From the NCBI GenBank assembly GCA_937888615.1, contig CALABZ010000335.1, positions 1 to 17,156 of the forward strand: 17,156 nt of DNA. Direction: 5' to 3'. Position numbers and translations under genes: made by a program. Every line of letters starts with the position of its first letter. The first letter of the stretch is position 1. This DNA is from an uncultured Lentisphaeria bacterium. Lineage in GTDB: Bacteria > Verrucomicrobiota > Lentisphaeria > Victivallales > Victivallaceae. Positions 7,044-13,783 of this stretch are shown in pieces. A model generated the notes under the pieces. It made no database searches and had not been told where the DNA came from. It saw only the letters and a list, made by a program, of their open reading frames with translations.

Positions 7044-7880
7044 ATGAAGAAGTTGCGCATTACCGTGTTGGCGGAAAATACCGTACGGAAAAAAGGGCTC
7101 CTGGCGGAACATGGTTTCGCCCTGTGGGTCGAAATCGGTGAGCGGAAAATCCTGTTCGATACCGGCGTCGGCAAAGTGATCGGCAACAATGCCGCCGTTC
7201 TTGGCTTCGACCTGGCGGAAGCGTCCACTGTGGTTTTGAGCCACGGACACTATGATCATACCGGCGGACTTCCGGAAGTTTGCGATCGGGCGACCGGAAT
7301 GCTTACGGTTTATGCCCATCCCGCCGCTTTTATGCCGAAATATTCAAGACACCCCGACGGTATGCATGATATTGCCATGCCGCCCGCCGCCAAAAAAGCG
7401 GTTAATCAACGAGCCGAAATCAAGCTCAACAAACAACCCGTCGAAATCCATTCCGGGTTCCACCTGTCGGGCGAAATCCCGCGTGAGACCGATTTTGAGG
7501 ACACCGGCGGGGCGTTTTTTCTGGATGCCGAAGGACAGACTCCTGACCTGCTGATCGACGACCAGTCGGCTTTTGTGGATACGCCGTCCGGGCTGGTGGT
7601 CATCCTGGGGTGTGCGCATTCAGGGGTGGTGAATACGCTGCGACAGATCCGGCGGCTTACCGGCGACCGGCCGGTTCATGCCGTCATTGGCGGGATGCAT
7701 CTGGGGAGTGCGACGGACCATCGCATGAATCAGACGATCGCGGAATTCGAAAAGCTGGGGATTCAGCATCTATTCCCCGCCCACTGTACCGGTTTTGAAG
7801 CCTCGGCACGGCTTTGGAATAAATTCGGGAAATCGTGTTCGCCGTGCAGTGTCGGAATTGTCTTTGAATTTGACTGTTAG
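7044..7880 (+). CDS. MBL-fold metallo-hydrolase (DHPMP-synthase-like)
   Basis: 278 residues, cytoplasmic. The metal-binding motif SHGHYDHTGG gives HxHxDH (H67, H69, D71, H72). Further ligands are expected at H192 in GCAHSGVVNTLR, H219 in GGMHL and H247 in PAHCTG. This spacing, the GCAHSG segment and the HLGSATDHRMNQTI region match the archaeal MJ0301-like family annotated as dihydropterin ribofuranosyl-aminobenzene phosphate synthase, and related cyclic-phosphate or phosphodiester hydrolases. In bacteria the substrate is generally not known, so I give only the fold and subfamily. AGGAGG seven bases upstream is the strongest ribosome-binding site of this run. It is the last gene of the ddh-to-MBL set; a 155-bp regulatory gap follows. 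Confidence 0.88.
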   Translation: MKKLRITVLAENTVRKKGLLAEHGFALWVEIGERKILFDTGVGKVIGNNAAVLGFDLAEASTVVLSHGHYDHTGGLPEVCDRATGMLTVYAHPAAFMPKYSRHPDGMHDIAMPPAAKKAVNQRAEIKLNKQPVEIHSGFHLSGEIPRETDFEDTGGAFFLDAEGQTPDLLIDDQSAFVDTPSGLVVILGCAHSGVVNTLRQIRRLTGDRPVHAVIGGMHLGSATDHRMNQTIAEFEKLGIQHLFPAHCTGFEASARLWNKFGKSCSPCSVGIVFEFDC

Positions 7881-7924
7881 TTCCAGTTGTTTCTTAATCA
7901 CCCGCCGGAATTTTTCTCAAAAAG

Positions 7925-7963
7925 TGATATATGTCAATTTTTTTACAAATAAAAACATATGTC
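7925..7963 (+). promoter_or_regulatory. Twin ATATGTC repeats, candidate operator of the GntR-type regulator
   Basis: ATATGTC occurs at 7929-7935 and again at 7957-7963, exactly 28 bp apart (nearly three helical turns), just upstream of the -35 box. The first copy lies in the imperfect palindrome TGATATATGTCA (7925-7936). The second lies in the perfect palindrome ACATATGT (7955-7962). Their position suggests binding by the regulator encoded downstream, as an autoregulatory site. Binding itself is inference. Confidence 0.45.
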
Positions 7964-7967
7964 GCTA

Positions 7968-7996
7968 TTGACAGGGCATCATATTCCCTGTATAAT
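7968..7996 (+). promoter_or_regulatory. Consensus sigma70 promoter of the regulator-pseudopilin-hydrolase operon
   Basis: TTGACA (7968-7973), a 17-base spacer and TATAAT (7991-7996) match the housekeeping consensus perfectly. Transcription should begin near 8003, about 33 bases before the regulator ATG. A perfect promoter next to operator-like repeats suggests strong expression held down by a repressor. Confidence 0.75.
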
Positions 7997-8035
7997 TATT
8001 ACTATGCAACAGAAAAACGGACAAGGGAATGAATT

Positions 8036-9139
8036 ATGCTGCTTGACGGGTTGAAATTTAACCATGACGGACGTTCGAATCTGCCGAAATATCAGCGGCT
8101 GGCGAACTGCCTGGAGGAATGGATTCGGGAAAACAAACTGCCGCCCGGCACGAAATTCCCCGGCGACCGGCAGTTGTCCGAACATCTGAACACTACTCCG
8201 GTGACGATCAGCAAAAGTCTGAACGAACTTACCCGCAAGGGCATTCTGGAACGGAAAGTCGGTTCGGGTACTTATATTGCGGACGCCTCGAATCCGGGGC
8301 CGAAATACCGGCGCATTGGCATCATCTGTCACGAAGTGATCCAGGCGGACCTGGCTTACGTGGATCCGGTGCTGACGACATTTTACGATTACTGGAAAAA
8401 GCGGGGATATCAGGTCGTTTCCCTGTTGGGAAGTCCGGAGAATTATGAGAATTCGATCCGGGAATATGAGCTGGCCGGGATCATGGTGCTCCTGCCGACG
8501 GAAGAGTTTGCCGGAGACATCAGGCGATTCAGTAAAGGCGGAATGCCGCTGGTGACCGTCGGCGGTTACGCGATTCCGGAACTGCCGGATATTTCGCTGG
8601 GGACGGATCACGTACGCGCCAGTGAACTGCTGGTGAAACACCTTCATGGATTAGGACACGAACGGATCGGGTTTATTGCCGACGATCTGAAAAAGACCTC
8701 GATTATCCTTCGCGATCGCGGTTATGGCAATGGCATGTGGGAGGCGAAGCTTCCGGTTAAGCCGGATTGGCGGATCTGTACGGCTGATTATCAGGAACTG
8801 AAGGAACGGATTGAAGCGCTGCGTCATTCTCCGGATGCTCCGACCGCCTATATTATCGCCTCCTTGAGGTCTGTCCTCAATGTTTATAATGTCATGAATG
8901 CGCTGGAAATTAAGATCGGACAGGAGGTTTCGCTGATCAGTTTCGACGATGCCGACTATTTGCAGCAGTTGAAGCCGTCCTTGACGGTTTCCCGGCAGCG
9001 GATTGCTGAGTTCACCACGGCGGCGGCAAGCCAGCTGGAACGGATGATTCGCCGGGAATCACCGGCGGCAGTGGATCATAATTCATTGGAACCGGTTCTT
9101 CTGGAACGCGGTTCATGTTATAAAATCAAGGAAAAATAA
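8036..9139 (+). CDS. GntR-type HTH regulator with LacI-like sugar-binding domain
   Basis: 367 residues. Residues about 17-83 form a GntR winged helix: YQRLANCLEEWIRENKLPPGTKFP, then QLSEHLNTTPVTISKSLNELTRKGILE and the wing VGSGTYIAD. From residue 92 (RRIGIICHEV) the protein resembles LacI/PurR periplasmic-binding-like effector domains: AGIMVLLP, PLVTVGGY, ISLGTDHVRASELLVKHLHGLGHERIGFI, SLISFDDADY and PSLTVSRQ. This AraR-like combination normally represses carbohydrate-use genes until a sugar binds. The ATG at 8036 has AAGGGA seven bases upstream. The gene heads an operon: a pseudopilin follows after 19 bp and a large exported hydrolase-like protein after that, so the effector is probably a saccharide released by that enzyme. 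Two ATATGTC repeats upstream of its promoter are candidate operators. The domain calls are strong; the ligand is unknown. Confidence 0.92.
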   Translation: MLLDGLKFNHDGRSNLPKYQRLANCLEEWIRENKLPPGTKFPGDRQLSEHLNTTPVTISKSLNELTRKGILERKVGSGTYIADASNPGPKYRRIGIICHEVIQADLAYVDPVLTTFYDYWKKRGYQVVSLLGSPENYENSIREYELAGIMVLLPTEEFAGDIRRFSKGGMPLVTVGGYAIPELPDISLGTDHVRASELLVKHLHGLGHERIGFIADDLKKTSIILRDRGYGNGMWEAKLPVKPDWRICTADYQELKERIEALRHSPDAPTAYIIASLRSVLNVYNVMNALEIKIGQEVSLISFDDADYLQQLKPSLTVSRQRIAEFTTAAASQLERMIRRESPAAVDHNSLEPVLLERGSCYKIKEK

Positions 9140-9158
9140 AAGCGGAGGAGATGTTTAA

Positions 9159-9833
9159 ATGAGAAGGAATTTCACACTTATAGAACTTCTTGTAGTGATC
9201 GCGATTATCGCAATTCTGGCGGCGATGCTGCTGCCGGCCCTGAACAGTGCCCGTCGAAAAGCCCGTACAGTCCAGTGCCTCAATCAGTTGAAACAGATTG
9301 GCTTGGCGGCAACTCAATATACAAACAGTTATAACGACTGGTATTTTTCTTCATCGCCATACAGTACCGGGTCGTCAAACGGGGTCTGGGCTTATTTGCT
9401 GTGGAAATATGACTTTTTGGAAAAAGGGGATGCCAAATATTTTTCCATGTGGTGCTACAATAAGAGATTGACTTGTCCGGAAATGTTGAAAGACGTTTCA
9501 TTACAGGAATCTCAGTATGTCGGCATGAGCAATCTTTATGGGATTCGGCTGGATGATCCGCAGAAGATTACCGGCAGTTTTTATCTGAACATGCAATTCA
9601 ATAAATTCGGTTGGGTAAAAACTCCGTCTTCATTTAATTTTATGGGGGATGCCTGGAACACCAGTATCAAAAAACCTAATTATTTTTTCTATAATTCGAT
9701 GGACGCGGTCAAAGTCATTGCATTGGCGCATCAGTTGAAAGCCAATACCTGGTTTCTGGATGGACATGTCGCCGGCCTTGGGCGTGAACAATCGAAAGAA
9801 ATTCCATTCAGTCAATATTATATTTACGAATAA
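9159..9833 (+). CDS. Pseudopilin-like protein with prepilin leader and H-X9-DG motif
   Basis: 224 residues. The N-terminus is a class III (type IV pilin-like) signal: MRRN, then FTLIELLVVIAIIAILAAMLLPAL, with the conserved Glu at +5 of the mature protein (residue 9) and a hydrophobic helix up to about residue 27. The residue before the expected cleavage point is Asn4, not Gly. The C-terminal part has H191, nine residues, then D201-G202: the H-X9-DG motif of prepilin-processing-associated proteins, a family abundant in Planctomycetes, Verrucomicrobia and Lentisphaerae. The remaining globular part is rich in aromatic residues (WYFSSS, VWAYLLWKYDF), possibly a binding surface. Its role is unknown; it may anchor at the inner membrane or assemble in a secretion pseudopilus. 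Strong GGAGGAG eight bases upstream. It lies between a sugar-type regulator and a secreted hydrolase-like protein in one operon. Confidence 0.92.
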   Translation: MRRNFTLIELLVVIAIIAILAAMLLPALNSARRKARTVQCLNQLKQIGLAATQYTNSYNDWYFSSSPYSTGSSNGVWAYLLWKYDFLEKGDAKYFSMWCYNKRLTCPEMLKDVSLQESQYVGMSNLYGIRLDDPQKITGSFYLNMQFNKFGWVKTPSSFNFMGDAWNTSIKKPNYFFYNSMDAVKVIALAHQLKANTWFLDGHVAGLGREQSKEIPFSQYYIYE

Positions 9834-9855
9834 TTAAAATAAGGATTCGATTACG

Positions 9856-12855
9856 ATGCTGAAAAAATTCTGTGTCTCATTATTGTTGATTGGTGCGACC
9901 ATTAGTTCCGGGTTGGCGGAGAACCTGTTGAAAAATCCGGGATTCGAGAAAGGAACGCCCCGGCCTGGAATGAGCCGCTTTCTGATGGGATGGGATATTC
10001 GTTCCATGGCTGATGTTATAAGGTTTCATGACCTTGATGTCAAGAACCCTTATGAGGGAAAACGCGCGGCAAGAATTTGTATTCCGGCCGAAAAGTCCAA
10101 TGCGGTAGGGTATTTTTCTCCATCGGAAATGATCCCGGTTAAAAGCGGGAAGAATTATCGCCTGACCTTTTCCGCCAGATTTCCGGACGCCCCGACCGGG
10201 AGTAAAGCGGAAGCCCGGCTTTCCCGTTTCGATGCCGAGCGGAAGTTTATCGGAATGGGCGGGATCAAAGCCATTGCTGTCCAACCGTCAACCGAATGGC
10301 GTTCTTATTCGTTGGATTACTTGTTGCCGCCGGGTCAGGCGGACAGCTTCCTTTCACTTCAATTGCTCTTGAGTGGATCAGGTGAAGTATTTTATGATCA
10401 GATATCGTTGGAGGAAGTCGAAAGCCCCAAGCTGGCGTTGGAGTTTTACCCGAGTTCAGTCAATACCGAGAAAACTCTTTACCCGATTGTAGGAGAACTC
10501 TGCCATCTGCTGATTTACCCTTTTACTTCCGGTTCTCGTGAAAAAATGACTTTAGTGCTGGACGCGCCGGTTGAATTTCCGCTGGTTCAGGCTTTGCCCG
10601 CCTATGGTTTCAACGTCAAAGAGATTGAGCCGTTCACCCGGGAGAAGATCGAAGGCGGTATTCGCTATCGGATTCCCTTGCCGCCGCAGATTGTGTTGCC
10701 GATATCCCGTCTGGCTAGCGACCTTTTCACGGGAGAAGGATTACTGTTCCGGGCCGAATCAAAACCGAAAAATTCCGTCCTGAAGTGGGCTCTTGAACAG
10801 AATGGCGAACGTTTGGAGAGTGGGATCATCGAACTACGCCCGCTTGTCGTCGAGGCCTCACCCTTGCCGCGGGAATTCTCGCTGTTTACCTGGTATGCAC
10901 CCTTTCTGAATGTTCTGACTGATCCCGTGGTTCTGCAGGAGTGGCTGAAGCAATTGAAACGCTCCGGGATTACCGGCGGCAGCATCGGCGGTCCCCGGAA
11001 CGTGGCGGTTTTCAATGCCGAGAAATTTAGAAATATTCGTTCATTCTGGTATTTAGTACCGGAACATTGTTTGACGAAATTTCTGGAAAATCGAAAATTC
11101 ATCGACTTTCTGGAACGGATGCGCAATGGAATCAGCGGCTTTGACAGCCCGACGGTCAATTGGAATTTTGAACCCGGCCTGAAGGATTATTACCATCTTT
11201 GCCCGGATTGTTGCCGCGCTTTCGAACGGTTTTCCGGTCACTCCATTGCCGGGATGATCGATGGTCGAGAGGTGGAGAAGATGTATCCGGAGCAATATCT
11301 GGCATTTCGAACCGGTCAATACGAACAGATCGTCAAAAACTATTCGGAATGGTGTCGTAATGCGGGAGCCCGGGCGGCTTTGTGCAGCTATACCGTCGCG
11401 GCGGAACAAACCGCGGAACGCCGGGAAAATCTGCAACGGCGCTTAGGCAATCTGCCCGCTTATGCCAAACTGCTTGATTGCTATATGCCGCAGGTTTATT
11501 CTCCGCCGGAACGGCATTGGGATCAACAGGAGGCCATGCTGAAATTTTATCCGGGAACGGTTGTTCCGGTTTATACTTCCGATGAGCGACATAACCGAAA
11601 TACCTATTCCTACAGTTTATTGACCCCGGAAGCACTGCGGCTGGAGGTCTTGATGGCTGCGGCCCAAGGCTGTCGGAAAGTCGGTTTTTTTGTGGGGAGT
11701 CATACATTTGATGGACGGCAGATTCAGGCTTTGCGGCAGGCTTTGGCTGATATTGCCGTATTTGAAGATTACTGGTTTCATGGGGATGACAGTAATGCCG
11801 TCACCGCTGCTCTGTCACATCCCATGATTCGTTTCAACGTCAAAAAGTATCAGGGCAAATATCTGTTGACGGTCTTCAATCCTGATTCTATGCGGAGTCA
11901 TCATATTTCGTTGAAATTAATGCCGGAACTAAAAGAATTCATGATCACGGTTCCCCGTGAACAACGGGTCTTGCAACAGCCGGATGGACGCCGGATTTTT
12001 CGAACGGGGGAAATTTTGGCTTTAGCCCTGCCGCCGTCCACGGTCCGTTTTTTTCTGATCAGCGTCCCGGAACCGGCGTTTTCCGGGCAACCGGAAATCC
12101 TGAAACCGATAGCGGAATTGCAAAAACGAAAATTTTCGTTGCTGAATCAGGATGGCTGGGAATGCGAGGGGATTGGTCTATCCTCGGAGTCTCCGGAACG
12201 AATTGTCATCCGCCGGAATGACCGGCAGATAGTTGTCAATGTTGCGGATGGAGCTGTCATCGGCAGTATCGAGCCGCAGAACCTGGTTTTTTATGAGAAG
12301 GAGGGGAGGGGTGGTTTTTTTCGTGATCTCTTTTGGCAGCCTGAACAGGTACGCTGGGGTCTGGACTGCCGCATGCCATATCGTTTACGATTTGTCCGTT
12401 TGGAATCAGGAAAATTATGGTTGGAGCTTGATCACGAAATGCAACAGAACCCGGTGAAGGGACTCTTACTGCAGAAAACTTATATGTTTTCATCTGATTT
12501 TCGGCAGCTTGATGCCCGGATCCGTATCTCTAATCCGACCGGTCATCTCATTGATTTTGCTTATTGGGCTCATAATCGTACGACGATAGCCAAGCCCCGG
12601 GCCGTTTACGAAATTCCCGGACTGAAGACCATTGTCGCTGCGGAGACAGCCGAAGAAAATATCTTTTTGCCGGCTTCTGATTCCCGGCAGGTTATTTTGA
12701 GTAAACAATTGGAATTCAGTTGGGACGGGGCCGGCCTGGATTATTTTTATTTCTGGCTGGGAGATATGTCCCCCTCGGTCGAATTGATTGGCGTACCGAT
12801 CAAATTGGCTCCGGGGCAAAACTGGGGTGTTACAATTTGTTGCCGGCTGATTTAG
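9856..12855 (+). CDS. Large exported, putatively carbohydrate-active protein (unassigned glycoside hydrolase-like)
   Basis: 999 residues with a signal peptide (KKFCVSLLLIGATISSGLA, cleavage after residue 21). Residues about 22-187 look like a carbohydrate-binding beta-sandwich: NLLKNPGFEKG at its start and VFYDQISLEEVE at its end are typical of CBM4/9-like folds. After a beta-rich linker (about 190-335) comes a probable TIM-barrel (about 340-640): FSLFTWYAPF, WNFEPG (437-441, Glu439 a candidate acid), a CPDCC segment (449-453), then LLDCYMPQVYS (539-549), PVYTSDERHN and KVGFFVGSHTFDG. The C-terminal 350 residues are beta-rich and contain paired Trp/Tyr-rich strands. I do not recognise a named GH family. 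AAGGA ten bases upstream; 22 bp after the pseudopilin. The operon context (sugar regulator, pseudopilin) supports polysaccharide or glycan degradation outside the cytoplasm. Enzymatic activity is inferred. Confidence 0.7.
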   Translation: MLKKFCVSLLLIGATISSGLAENLLKNPGFEKGTPRPGMSRFLMGWDIRSMADVIRFHDLDVKNPYEGKRAARICIPAEKSNAVGYFSPSEMIPVKSGKNYRLTFSARFPDAPTGSKAEARLSRFDAERKFIGMGGIKAIAVQPSTEWRSYSLDYLLPPGQADSFLSLQLLLSGSGEVFYDQISLEEVESPKLALEFYPSSVNTEKTLYPIVGELCHLLIYPFTSGSREKMTLVLDAPVEFPLVQALPAYGFNVKEIEPFTREKIEGGIRYRIPLPPQIVLPISRLASDLFTGEGLLFRAESKPKNSVLKWALEQNGERLESGIIELRPLVVEASPLPREFSLFTWYAPFLNVLTDPVVLQEWLKQLKRSGITGGSIGGPRNVAVFNAEKFRNIRSFWYLVPEHCLTKFLENRKFIDFLERMRNGISGFDSPTVNWNFEPGLKDYYHLCPDCCRAFERFSGHSIAGMIDGREVEKMYPEQYLAFRTGQYEQIVKNYSEWCRNAGARAALCSYTVAAEQTAERRENLQRRLGNLPAYAKLLDCYMPQVYSPPERHWDQQEAMLKFYPGTVVPVYTSDERHNRNTYSYSLLTPEALRLEVLMAAAQGCRKVGFFVGSHTFDGRQIQALRQALADIAVFEDYWFHGDDSNAVTAALSHPMIRFNVKKYQGKYLLTVFNPDSMRSHHISLKLMPELKEFMITVPREQRVLQQPDGRRIFRTGEILALALPPSTVRFFLISVPEPAFSGQPEILKPIAELQKRKFSLLNQDGWECEGIGLSSESPERIVIRRNDRQIVVNVADGAVIGSIEPQNLVFYEKEGRGGFFRDLFWQPEQVRWGLDCRMPYRLRFVRLESGKLWLELDHEMQQNPVKGLLLQKTYMFSSDFRQLDARIRISNPTGHLIDFAYWAHNRTTIAKPRAVYEIPGLKTIVAAETAEENIFLPASDSRQVILSKQLEFSWDGAGLDYFYFWLGDMSPSVELIGVPIKLAPGQNWGVTICCRLI

Positions 12856-12895
12856 TTTTCGCAATGCAGTATGTGACGAAAGTATAGATGGAAAT

Positions 12896-13678
12896 TCAGG
12901 CGCGATCCAGCGTGTCATCGCTTAGGATTTTCTTGAAGCCGATGTCGTTGAGCTGTTTCTGAATCCGTTTCCGCGCTTCGGGGGTGCCGGTGTTCCGCCC
13001 GGATATTTCAGGGTTCAGGATCATGGTGGCGTGATTCAGGTGCCGCATGTAATGGTTCAGCTCGCGGACCGGCAGGAAAACCATTCCGAAGCCGGCGCGT
13101 TGTAAGTTCATATGTGCGGATTTGCCCGCGGTGTCGCAGTCGCAGAAGCCGGATGTATTCTCTTTCAGCGCGCTGGTACGGTAAAGTGCGCCGTGACTGC
13201 GCAGATAGTGGCGGTGATGACGGCGGGAATGACGGCGCAGGATTTTTTCGCGGACGAAAGTTTCGATTTTCTGACCGAATGTTTTCAGGGGGGATTCGAT
13301 TTCCATTTTCCATGAGCCGACTCCCGCGATATTGTCCGATTTTTTGATTGCGGCGATCAGGTAGTCAAGCCAATGATCGTGGACCATGATTGTATCGGTA
13401 TGCATGACGAAAAAGTAGGGGGTGTCTGCCATTTTCAGCGCCACATCAAGGGCGTTGGCATGACTTTCCGGGGGCGTTTCGCCTTCTGGAATCGGACGTT
13501 CGACGAGCTCGATCCAGTCAAGGGAACGCAGGTAATCAAGCGATTCGTCTTTCGAACTGTTGTCGATCACGATGACCCGGACACGGGCGAGGTCGGTGAA
13601 TTTACGCAGGGAGCGCAGACACAGACGGGTCAGTTGGGGCGTTTGATAATTGACGATTGCGATCGTGGCGTCTCTCAT
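12896..13678 (-). CDS. Family 2 glycosyltransferase
   Basis: 260 residues, soluble. The N-terminal GT-A fold opens with ATIAIVNYQTPQLTRLCLRSL and VIVIDNSSKDES (36-46), the usual nucleotide-sugar binding strands. The DXD equivalent is HTDT (93-96) after PYFFVM. The middle is very basic (KILRRHSRRHHRHYLRSHG, residues 145-163), followed by ALYRTSALKE where acceptor loops lie in rhamnosyltransferase-like members. Donor and acceptor are unknown; polysaccharide or glycoprotein assembly is likely. The start at 13678 has GAAGGA eight bases away. It stands alone, convergent with the hydrolase gene across a 40-bp gap that shows no convincing terminator, and follows the c-di-GMP genes by 105 bp with its own likely promoter, so it may not depend on them. 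Confidence 0.88.
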   Translation of the reverse strand: MRDATIAIVNYQTPQLTRLCLRSLRKFTDLARVRVIVIDNSSKDESLDYLRSLDWIELVERPIPEGETPPESHANALDVALKMADTPYFFVMHTDTIMVHDHWLDYLIAAIKKSDNIAGVGSWKMEIESPLKTFGQKIETFVREKILRRHSRRHHRHYLRSHGALYRTSALKENTSGFCDCDTAGKSAHMNLQRAGFGMVFLPVRELNHYMRHLNHATMILNPEISGRNTGTPEARKRIQKQLNDIGFKKILSDDTLDRA

Positions 13679-13712
13679 TCGATTTATCCTTCAAAATTTC
13701 CTTTAAAGAATA

Positions 13713-13740
13713 AATATATCATTAAAAATGACGATTTCAA
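13713..13740 (-). promoter_or_regulatory. Likely promoter of the glycosyltransferase gene
   Basis: On the minus strand there is TTGAAA (13740-13735), a 16-base spacer and TATATT (13718-13713), in an AT-rich gap. Transcription would begin about 28 bases before the ATG. It suggests expression independent of the upstream GGDEF/EAL genes. Sequence match only. Confidence 0.5.
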
Positions 13741-13783
13741 CCCCCCGGATTACGGACAGGACCGAATACCGATGACGGATTGC

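Noticed and set aside
6543..7319. 258-codon minus-strand frame across the Nudix and MBL genes.
   Set aside because: It is antisense to two enzymes with perfect motifs and shows no domain of its own.
12856..12895. Bidirectional terminator between the convergent hydrolase and glycosyltransferase genes.
   Set aside because: Only a weak five-pair TTTCG/CGAAA stem with a long loop is seen, which is not convincing.
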